A DNA stretch of 11,389 bases from an uncultured Eubacterium sp. (GTDB lineage: Bacteria > Bacillota > Clostridia > Lachnospirales > Lachnospiraceae). A model generated the notes under the pieces. The model worked only from the letters and a program-made list of their open reading frames with translations, ran no database searches and was not told the origin of the DNA. A program made the position numbers and the translations under genes. Of the stretch, positions 1-5,730 are shown piece after piece (position 1 is the first letter of the stretch; each line of letters starts with the position of its first letter). Location: contig CALGGT010000096.1 of the NCBI GenBank assembly GCA_937915825.1, positions 1 to 11,389 of the forward strand, read 5' to 3'.

Positions 1-16
1 TGTGCTCTTCCGATCT
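1..16. other. Illumina adapter remnant at contig edge
   Basis: The first 16 bases, TGTGCTCTTCCGATCT, are identical to the 3' end of the Illumina TruSeq Read 2 adapter. Genomic sequence begins at about position 17. This is a library or assembly artefact, not biology. Codons read across it do not belong to the gene that follows. Confidence 0.93.
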
Positions 17-612
17 ACAATAGGAACAATCAGCGTATCTACTTTAAGATTCCTGAGGCGATTGATATGTCGGCCTATAAGGCAATTGAAGTGGTAGGAT
101 ATATGGATGGTCAGATGACGATCGATACCTACTCCAGCAACTTAAAGACCGCACAAGAGGCTGACAGTGAATGGTATAAGACTGCGTCTTATGTAACCTA
201 TCCCTTCTTCCGTGGATCGTTCCCCGCAAGACCGGATAAAGATATCACTCTCGAAGAAGCAAAAGCTGTGATGGCAGAGAAATATCCTTGGTTTACAGAA
301 GATAATTATACAAGTGAAGTTGTCAATGATGTGATCCCGAAGGGAACCCCCATTGGACCTCACGATGTAGAAACAGCCTATCTGAAGCTTACGGATATGA
401 AGAGCAAAGATGACAAAGTAGACGCATCGAATGTTCAATACATCGGCTTCGGTACCAATAAGACCCCGGAATTCCGTGAGTTTGACGATCCGGATGATCC
501 GTTACCGGAAGATGAAGTAGCGATCTATTACTTAGTATCGATCAAATTGATCCCGAAGACAGACACGGAAGCAGCAACTACGGAAACCGCTTCAATTGAG
601 ACGGCGCAGTAA
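17..612 (+). CDS. C-terminal part of a probable secreted beta-sandwich (carbohydrate-binding-like) protein, 5' truncated
   Basis: The frame is open from the adapter junction to the TAA at 610-612, and no ribosome site precedes the first in-frame ATG (67). The gene is therefore cut by the contig edge rather than starting at 67. About 198 residues remain. Alternating hydrophobic strands near the start (IYFKIPEAIDMSAYKAIEVV, then a run ending TIDTYSS) resemble the first sandwich module of the next gene (TDISMYDYVKFTI...VFVETWSG). The last strand is IYYLVSIKLIPK. The middle is rich in Asp, Lys and Pro. The protein ends in a Thr/Glu/Ala tail resembling the linker of the xylanase downstream. No catalytic motif is visible. 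By analogy with its neighbours it is probably an exported carbohydrate-binding protein, but the lost N-terminus would decide this. Family assignment is inference. Confidence 0.7.
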
Positions 613-626
613 ACAAGCATCGTACT

Positions 627-655
627 TTGGTGTAAAAACATTGTAATGTTGTAAT
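627..655 (+). promoter_or_regulatory. Possible sigma-A promoter for the 795-residue secreted protein
   Basis: TTGGTG (627-632) and TGTAAT (650-655) are separated by 17 bases. The -10 box matches consensus at five of six positions and the -35 box at only three. A start near 662 would place the hairpin at 666-727 at the extreme 5' end of the leader. The call rests on box similarity alone. Confidence 0.33.
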
Positions 656-665
656 GATTTTCATT

Positions 666-727
666 GAATTCAACGGGAAGGGAACATCGAGAATAGAAGG
701 GGGATTCCGATCCTCTTCCCGGAATTC
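666..727 (+). repeat. Long imperfect inverted repeat (hairpin) in the intergenic region
   Basis: Left arm 666-683 (GAATTC, AA bulge, CGGGAAG, GGA) pairs with right arm 711-727 (TCC, T bulge, CTTCCCG, GAATTC). An inner stem continues it: TCG/GAAT at 687-694 with ATTC/CGA at 704-710, leaving a purine-rich loop at 695-703. No U-tract follows (GATTGAAATTGTT), so it is a poor intrinsic terminator. It could terminate the upstream gene inefficiently, or be a 5' leader stem-loop protecting the mRNA of the next gene. Confidence 0.6.
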
Positions 728-760
728 GATTGAAATTGTTAAATAAAACAAATCTTAAAC

Positions 761-766
761 GGAGGT
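761..766 (+). promoter_or_regulatory. Ribosome binding site that fixes a TTG start
   Basis: GGAGGT lies eight bases (from GGAGG) before the TTG at 774. The next in-frame ATG (786) would be about 20 bases away, too far for this site. TTG is therefore the supported start. Confidence 0.75.
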
Positions 767-773
767 AATTATC

Positions 774-3161
774 TTGAAGAAAAACATGAAAAAGAGCTTA
801 GCTAAGATCATGGCACTTGCTTTGACGGTTTCTCTTGCAGCCGGCGCAACGGATGCATCCGCAGCCAAGAAACCGAAATTGGCTAAGAAAAAAGTAACTG
901 TTAACGTTGGAAAAACTAAGACTGTTAAGATTAAAAACGTTAAAAAGAAAAAGGTTAAAAAGCTTACTGTAAAGGTAGCTAAGAAGAAAAAAGCCATTGT
1001 TAAAGCTAAGAAGAAAGGTAAAACCGCTATCAAAGTAACCGGTAAGAAAGTCGGCTCTGCTAAGGTAAAAGTTATTCTTAAGCTTAAGAATGGAACAAAG
1101 AAAACCTTGAAATTAAAGGTTAAAGTTAAGAAAGCTAGCGAAGATACAGCAGCAGCCCCTTCTGCTGACGCATCCGCAGCAGCAAGTGCAGACGCATCTG
1201 CAGCAGCAAGTGCAGACGCATCCGCAGCAGCAAGCGCAGCAGCAAGTGCAGGAGCAAGTGTAGCTCCTGGCGAAAGCGCAGCTCCTGGTGAAAGTGCAGC
1301 TCCTGGTGAAAGTGTAGCTCCTGGCGAAGAGAGTGCAGCTCCTGGCGAAGAGAGTGCAGCTCCTGGCGAAGAGAGCGCAGCTCCTGGCGAAGAGAGTGCA
1401 GCTCCTGGTGAAGAGAGTGCAGCTCCTGGCGAAGAGAGTGCAGCTCCTGGTGAAGAGACAGAGGAGCCTAGCGTTGCTCCTGCAGATGATCTTACTTTTG
1501 AGTTGACCGCTGAGAATATGTCTGGTTTCTCTACCAATGGAGAGTATGGTCAAGTTACATTTAACGAGGATGGATCGGTTACATTCTATTCAGATCCTAC
1601 AGCATTGGATGATAACGGTAATGTAAAAGCCGGATCCGTTTATAATAATGGTTTCTCCATTCTTTTAGGCGGTCTGGATGAGGATGGAAATCCGATCAAG
1701 ACGGACATTAGTATGTATGACTATGTGAAGTTTACAATCTCCACCGATCCTGCGGATGCGGAAGTATTCGTTGAGACCTGGTCCGGATCTGCAGATGCTA
1801 CCAGTTATTGGGATAAGAATGAGAACTATAACTTCGGTAACCCTGTTAAGATCGTTGACAACGGTGATGGAACCAAGACCTATTATGCACCGGTTGCAGA
1901 TATTTTCAAGAGACCTGCAAAGGCTACCGCTCTTGGATTCACTGTAAAGGCTGCGAAACCGAATCCGGATAGCAACGATGAAGCAGATCTTGTATACGAC
2001 AACCGTGGAGTTACTTTGTATGAGTTAACATTCACCCAGAGCTTAGGTGATGAACAACCAGGAGAAGAGCCGCCTGTTGTTGAGACTCCGGAAGCTGAGA
2101 CCATCGTAATCGATTATCTTACACCGGAAAACTACGTAGAAGGCGAGTCTTATCTTGAGACAGAGGATATCACTGCGAATGTGGTTGCAACAATGAACAC
2201 ATATGGACAGACAGAGTCTGAGTGTGTTATTGAGCAGGATGGAGATTCTCTTATCATCAAGTCTTGTACGATGAATGCGGTATCCTTCAAAGATTATCTT
2301 GATGGCATTGGTGCTCAATTAACGGATTATCAAACGTTGATCGTTCACGTGGATGCATTGGATGCAGAAGGAAATGTATTGGATATCCAAGGTGATTACG
2401 AGAAAGTAGCACTTGTATCCGAAGGTAAATTAAATGGATATGAAAGCTCTGACATTGTTAAATCCAACTATAAGGCACTTGGATCGGATGTTGTATATGA
2501 TTTAACAAATGTTCCGGATCCGGAGGATGAGGATTCCGTAATGGATGAGTGGAACAATGCAGCAGGATTCAATATTCAGATGAACAACCTTTATACGAAG
2601 TATGCGGATTATTCTCCTGCAGCAATCAAGATTTCTGTATCCTTAGTTAAGAAAGTAACAGTAACACCTACTTCTAACTCTGCTGTAAATGTAACCATGA
2701 ATACATATGGCGCAGAATCTCCTTGTAAGGTGGTAGCGCTTGAAGATGGTAAAATTCAGGTTTATGGTGCAACCATGAGCTCCGTTGACTTTGTAAGTTA
2801 TTTAAAGGAACAAGGAATCAAATTATCTGAGTGCAAGAGCTTAAAGATTAAGGTTGATGCAATTGACGCAGCAGGTAATATCATTGAAGAGCCGGAAAAA
2901 GATCCTGAAGCTGGTTGGCAAGCTGTTAAGGTTGCTATGGTAAGTGCTGGCAAAATGGATGGATATTCAGATCCGGATATTGATACTACGAAATGGTCTG
3001 CGTTTGGTGCAGAGAAAGTTTATGACTTGACTCAAGTACCGATTCCCGATGATGAAGATTCTACCATCGATGAGTGGGATAACGCAGCTGGCGTGAATGT
3101 TCAGATCAATGGTTATCTTGTAGCAGGTATCCAGATTTCTGAGCTTGTTATTGAAAAATAA
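774..3161 (+). CDS. Secreted lysine-rich-domain protein with PGE-repeat linker and tandem C-terminal modules (no enzyme domain recognised)
   Basis: 795 residues, TTG start chosen from SD spacing. Residues 1-30 form a signal peptide (basic start, hydrophobic MALALTVSLAAG, probable cleavage after DASA). Residues 31-120 contain 40 Lys and no Arg, His, Asp or Glu. Their beta pattern (VTVNVGKTKTVKIK...VTGKKVGSAKVKV) resembles the Big_2 Ig-like fold. Residues 131-158 are Ala/Ser/Asp octads. Residues 163-229 are three hexads and seven heptads of the AAPGES/AAPGEES type. Residues 238-423 look like a carbohydrate-binding-type beta-sandwich. Residues ~465-625 and ~635-795 are two copies of one unassigned module. 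No sortase signal, SLH, dockerin or catalytic motif is seen. The same N-terminal plan occurs in the xylanase downstream, so this is likely a cell-surface glycan-binding partner of that enzyme. Secretion and domain layout are visible; the function is inferred. Confidence 0.85.
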   Translation: MKKNMKKSLAKIMALALTVSLAAGATDASAAKKPKLAKKKVTVNVGKTKTVKIKNVKKKKVKKLTVKVAKKKKAIVKAKKKGKTAIKVTGKKVGSAKVKVILKLKNGTKKTLKLKVKVKKASEDTAAAPSADASAAASADASAAASADASAAASAAASAGASVAPGESAAPGESAAPGESVAPGEESAAPGEESAAPGEESAAPGEESAAPGEESAAPGEESAAPGEETEEPSVAPADDLTFELTAENMSGFSTNGEYGQVTFNEDGSVTFYSDPTALDDNGNVKAGSVYNNGFSILLGGLDEDGNPIKTDISMYDYVKFTISTDPADAEVFVETWSGSADATSYWDKNENYNFGNPVKIVDNGDGTKTYYAPVADIFKRPAKATALGFTVKAAKPNPDSNDEADLVYDNRGVTLYELTFTQSLGDEQPGEEPPVVETPEAETIVIDYLTPENYVEGESYLETEDITANVVATMNTYGQTESECVIEQDGDSLIIKSCTMNAVSFKDYLDGIGAQLTDYQTLIVHVDALDAEGNVLDIQGDYEKVALVSEGKLNGYESSDIVKSNYKALGSDVVYDLTNVPDPEDEDSVMDEWNNAAGFNIQMNNLYTKYADYSPAAIKISVSLVKKVTVTPTSNSAVNVTMNTYGAESPCKVVALEDGKIQVYGATMSSVDFVSYLKEQGIKLSECKSLKIKVDAIDAAGNIIEEPEKDPEAGWQAVKVAMVSAGKMDGYSDPDIDTTKWSAFGAEKVYDLTQVPIPDDEDSTIDEWDNAAGVNVQINGYLVAGIQISELVIEK
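1044..1133 (+). other. DNA encoding the second part of the lysine-only domain
   Basis: This stretch covers residues 91-120, the C-terminal third of the 90-residue lysine-rich domain that starts at about 864. It carries the segment most like a Big_2 repeat: GKKVGSAKVKV followed by alternating Lys/hydrophobic strands. The coding strand is strongly purine-rich because Lys codons dominate. It can be aligned to residues 91-120 of the xylanase gene downstream, where GKKAGSAKVVV occupies the same place. Confidence 0.6.
1164..1247 (+). repeat. In-frame tandem repeats encoding the Ala/Ser/Asp linker
   Basis: Three 24-bp units encode ADASAAAS (residues 131-154), followed by the half unit AAAS. The units differ mainly at synonymous sites. 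All lie in frame within the 795-residue protein and form a flexible linker. Unit number may vary between strains by slippage or recombination. Confidence 0.85.
1260..1460 (+). repeat. In-frame 18-bp and 21-bp tandem repeats encoding (A/V)APGE(E)S
   Basis: Three 18-bp units (residues 163-180) encode VAPGES or AAPGES. Seven 21-bp units (residues 181-229) encode VAPGEES once, AAPGEES five times and AAPGEET once. The heptads differ from the hexads by one added Glu codon. Near identity at the DNA level implies recent expansion. The product is a Pro/Glu-rich, acidic, probably extended spacer. Confidence 0.9.
2166..3158 (+). repeat. Internal domain duplication (two ~160-residue modules)
   Basis: Residues ~465-625 and ~635-795 share ordered signatures: TMNTYG, VDA-DA-GN, VA-VS-GK--GY, VYDLT-VP-P-DEDS--DEW-NAAG-N-Q. 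The copies are clearly diverged, so this is an old duplication, unlike the young linker repeats. I do not recognise the family. Its alternating strands and surface acidic loops suggest a beta-sandwich, possibly carbohydrate-binding. Confidence 0.8.
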
Positions 3162-3179
3162 TTGTTGATGCAATATAGC
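3151..3179 (+). promoter_or_regulatory. Possible promoter for the xylanase gene, overlapping the end of the upstream gene
   Basis: TTGAAA (3151-3156), a 17-base spacer, then TATAGC (3174-3179). Five of six -35 bases and four of six -10 bases match sigma-A consensus. The region is AT-rich, so chance matches are likely. If real, the transcript would begin just before the hairpin at 3191-3218. Confidence 0.3.
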
Positions 3180-3190
3180 TGAAACTACGG

Positions 3191-3222
3191 AAGAAGGGGC
3201 AATCCTTTGCCCCTTCTTTTTT
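3191..3222 (+). terminator. Intrinsic terminator between the two secreted-protein genes
   Basis: A perfect 12-bp stem (3191-3202 with 3207-3218) encloses the four-base loop TCCT, and the T run extends to 3222. It lies 29 bases after the stop of the upstream gene and only 8 bases before the ribosome site of the next. It would end most upstream transcripts. Any xylanase transcript begun upstream must read through it, so it may act as an attenuator. Confidence 0.88.
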
Positions 3223-3244
3223 AAAAAATGAGGAGGATTTAGCA

Positions 3245-5596
3245 ATGGCAAAAAAAAGATTAATCGCCAAGGTTACAGCTTTTGCCCTTGCATTTTCGTT
3301 ATTAGCAGGTGTGGGTGCGGATAGTTCCGCAGAGGCTGCGAAAAAGCCGAAGCTTGCTAAGAAGAAAATCACGGTAAATGTTGGGAAATCGAAGAAAGTT
3401 AAATTTAAAAATGTAAAAGCAAAAAATATTAAAAAGATTAAGATCAAATTAGCGAAAAAAGCGAAGAAGATCGTTAAAGTGAAAAAGGTAAAGAAGAAGG
3501 CAATTAAAGTAACCGGTAAGAAAGCCGGATCTGCGAAAGTGGTTGTAAAACTGAAATTAAAAGGAACTTCTTCTTTTAAAAAATTGAAATTAAAAGTAAA
3601 AGTAACGGAAGAATCGGAAGATGCCAGTGAGGCTCCTTCTGCAGATGCATCCGCTTCGGCGGCATCCAGTGCTTCGGCCAGCGCAAATCCTTCTGCTAGT
3701 GCAAACGCTTCTGCCGCGGCCAGTGCAGACGCTTCTGCCGCAGCCAGTGCAGACGTAACGGCTCCGGCAACGGAGACAGCACCGGCAGTGGAAACCACCG
3801 GTACCGAAACCGCAGGTATCGAAACTTCCACTTCTGAGACCTCCGATATTACAGAAACACCGGAACCGTTGATGAAAAAAACCTGGACTTTTGATGACGA
3901 AACCGATTTGAATGATTGGGTTGCACGTGGTTACGATGAGAATACAACCATTGAATTGTCCGAGGAAGATCATACCGGTAATGGTGGAAATTCCCTTCGT
4001 ATCTGTAATCGTCAGGACAAGACCTGGAGTGGTCCTATGTTTGATCTGTCCGAGGTAGGAATCCCCGGCGCAAGCTATAAGATCACCTTCTCCGCGAAAG
4101 TCCCGGATGAATATAGTGAGGATCTGGATGGTGAAGAGATCCGTATGCGTTTTTCCGGTGAATCCAATGTGACGCCCGAAGATAGCACCGAGTATCGGAA
4201 TTATCCGGCGGATACAGATTATAATATCTATGCGGATGAGTGGCAAACCTTTACAGTAACCGAACAATTTACGGCACCTACGGTATATTCCCATTATGCA
4301 ATCTATTTTGAAACCAATGGTGGTGCGAAATTCGAGTTTTTGGTTGACGACATTACCTTGGAAGTAATTGCTACACCGGCGGAGGCAGATCTTTCCTTAA
4401 CAGGAATTAAAGATGCTTATTCTGATTTTAAATATGTAGGCGTGGCAACTACTTATACAGATTTAATGAGTAAGCGCGTGATGACCTTCATTAAGCATCA
4501 CTATAGCAGCATTACCTTAGGAAATGCGATGAAACCGGATGCCATTATGAATTCCAAGACCGGTATTCTTCAATCCGAGGCTAATTACATTATCCCGGAT
4601 GATTACGCGGAATATGATGCGAATAAAGATGCGGATGGGAATGTATTGGTACCGGAGTTGAATCTGGATCAAATCGGTAAGATCATGCAGATTTGTAAGG
4701 ACAATGATCTGGGACTTCGGATCCATAGCCCCATGTGGCATCAACAAATGCCGAAATTCTTCTTCTGCGAAGGATTTGATGAAGAGAAGCCGTTGGTAAC
4801 AGATCCCGATGTTATCCTTTCCCGTGAATATGTTTACATTAAGAACTTGTTAGAGTATATCTTAACGAACGAGAACGCAGACGTTGTTTATGCATATGAC
4901 GTAGTAAATGAGTATGTTCATATGGACAACGAAGGCGGACAGGTAGGCAGTGAGAACTGGTGGAAATATTCCTTCGGAACGGAGATGTCTACGGAATGTA
5001 AATATGTGAAGTTGGCTTATGTATGGGCTTATGAGATGTTACAGGAATATGACAAGGTTGGGGATATTTCCTTGATCTACAACGATTATTCCACCTACGT
5101 ATCCAGCACAACCGAGAATATCATTAAATTAATTAACTTTGTAAATACAGAGGATGATCTGAACCCCTATGGTAAGATTTGTGATGGCATCGGTATGCAG
5201 GCCCACTTAGGCGAGAATTGGTTAACCGCGGATCAATTTGGTAAGACCATTGACGCTTTTGCAGAGCAAGGTTATGAGATTCAGATTACGGAGTTGGATG
5301 TAACCAAGGTTGGTACCGTAGACGATACCACAACGGCTGAGCAAAAGGCTGAAATCGAAGAAGAATGCGCGCAATTCTATAAAGAGATCATGGCAGAGAT
5401 CTTAAGAGCGAAAGGTGAGGGAGCAAATATCACAAGTCTCACAATCTGGGGCTTATGCGATGCAACTTCCTGGAGAGCCGATCGTTCTCCGTTACCCTTC
5501 GGTACGGACATCAGCGATGTAAAACCTGCTTATTATTCCATTATTGAAGCAGCGGAAGAGTATCAGAACGCTTCCATCGTTGACGGAGCAGAATGA
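3245..5596 (+). CDS. Secreted endo-1,4-beta-xylanase (CBM22-like plus GH10) with lysine-rich N-terminal domain
   Basis: 783 residues; ATG eight bases after AGGAGG (3231-3236). A GH10 enzyme cleaves internal beta-1,4 bonds of xylan with retention. Residues 1-31 are a signal peptide. Residues 31-120 hold 39 Lys and no Arg, His, Asp or Glu, closely matching the upstream gene. Residues 121-208 are an Ala/Ser then Thr/Glu linker. Residues ~211-377 look like a CBM22/CBM4_9 module (TWTFDDET, WSGPMFDLS, YKITFSAKV, FLVDDITLEVI). GH10 spans ~384-773: the acid/base Glu is E556 in YDVVNE, the nucleophile is E683 in ITELD, the substrate-site motif is HSPMWHQQMP (494-503), and the C-terminal motif is IWGLCDATSWR. 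The usual ENxMK motif reads GNAMK (426-430), which removes a subsite Glu. No sortase, SLH or dockerin segment exists, so the Lys domain may hold the enzyme at the cell surface (inference). Confidence 0.95.
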   Translation: MAKKRLIAKVTAFALAFSLLAGVGADSSAEAAKKPKLAKKKITVNVGKSKKVKFKNVKAKNIKKIKIKLAKKAKKIVKVKKVKKKAIKVTGKKAGSAKVVVKLKLKGTSSFKKLKLKVKVTEESEDASEAPSADASASAASSASASANPSASANASAAASADASAAASADVTAPATETAPAVETTGTETAGIETSTSETSDITETPEPLMKKTWTFDDETDLNDWVARGYDENTTIELSEEDHTGNGGNSLRICNRQDKTWSGPMFDLSEVGIPGASYKITFSAKVPDEYSEDLDGEEIRMRFSGESNVTPEDSTEYRNYPADTDYNIYADEWQTFTVTEQFTAPTVYSHYAIYFETNGGAKFEFLVDDITLEVIATPAEADLSLTGIKDAYSDFKYVGVATTYTDLMSKRVMTFIKHHYSSITLGNAMKPDAIMNSKTGILQSEANYIIPDDYAEYDANKDADGNVLVPELNLDQIGKIMQICKDNDLGLRIHSPMWHQQMPKFFFCEGFDEEKPLVTDPDVILSREYVYIKNLLEYILTNENADVVYAYDVVNEYVHMDNEGGQVGSENWWKYSFGTEMSTECKYVKLAYVWAYEMLQEYDKVGDISLIYNDYSTYVSSTTENIIKLINFVNTEDDLNPYGKICDGIGMQAHLGENWLTADQFGKTIDAFAEQGYEIQITELDVTKVGTVDDTTTAEQKAEIEEECAQFYKEIMAEILRAKGEGANITSLTIWGLCDATSWRADRSPLPFGTDISDVKPAYYSIIEAAEEYQNASIVDGAE

Positions 5597-5630
5597 TCCG
5601 ATAAGGGAATCTTTGCAAACGATAGCATTC

Positions 5631-5664
5631 AAAGTCGAGGGTATTTTTTGTACCCTCGACTTTT
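5631..5664 (+). terminator. Intrinsic terminator after the xylanase gene
   Basis: A perfect 13-bp stem pairs 5631-5643 with 5651-5663 around a seven-base T-rich loop, with a short T run at the 3' end (5661-5664). The A-rich left arm start and T-rich right arm end suggest it could also work on the other strand, though no minus-strand gene is seen. It separates the secreted-protein genes from the glycan operon. Confidence 0.88.
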
Positions 5665-5667
5665 CTG

Positions 5668-5696
5668 TTGCCACAAGATAGGAAATGGGATATAAT
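5668..5696 (+). promoter_or_regulatory. Strong sigma-A promoter of the surface-polysaccharide operon
   Basis: TTGCCA (5668-5673), an exact 17-base spacer, then a perfect TATAAT (5691-5696). The predicted start is near 5703. It begins only four bases after the preceding terminator and no other promoter candidate was noticed before the four glycan genes. It also rules out translation starting at the TTG at 5668, which would lie upstream of the transcript. Confidence 0.85.
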
Positions 5697-5730
5697 AATA
5701 GGGGTGAGATTTGGAAGAAAAGGAGACATT

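Noticed and set aside
1164..1460. CRISPR array
   Set aside because: Repeats are contiguous, in frame and without unique spacers. They encode a protein linker.
755..1537. Long minus-strand open frame (about 260 codons) opposite the lysine and PGE-repeat region
   Set aside because: It exists because Lys, Ala and PGE repeat codons on the plus strand give no stops in this antisense frame. It has no ribosome site and only a repetitive SSPGAAL-like product.
3148..3831. Minus-strand open frame opposite the xylanase N-terminus
   Set aside because: Same cause as the frame opposite 755-1537: a low-complexity shadow of Lys and Ala/Ser codons, with no translation signal.
5668..5730. Upstream TTG start extending the ligase by 21 codons
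   Set aside because: The TTG is the -35 box of a near-consensus promoter, so it would not be transcribed. ATG 5731 has a proper ribosome site.
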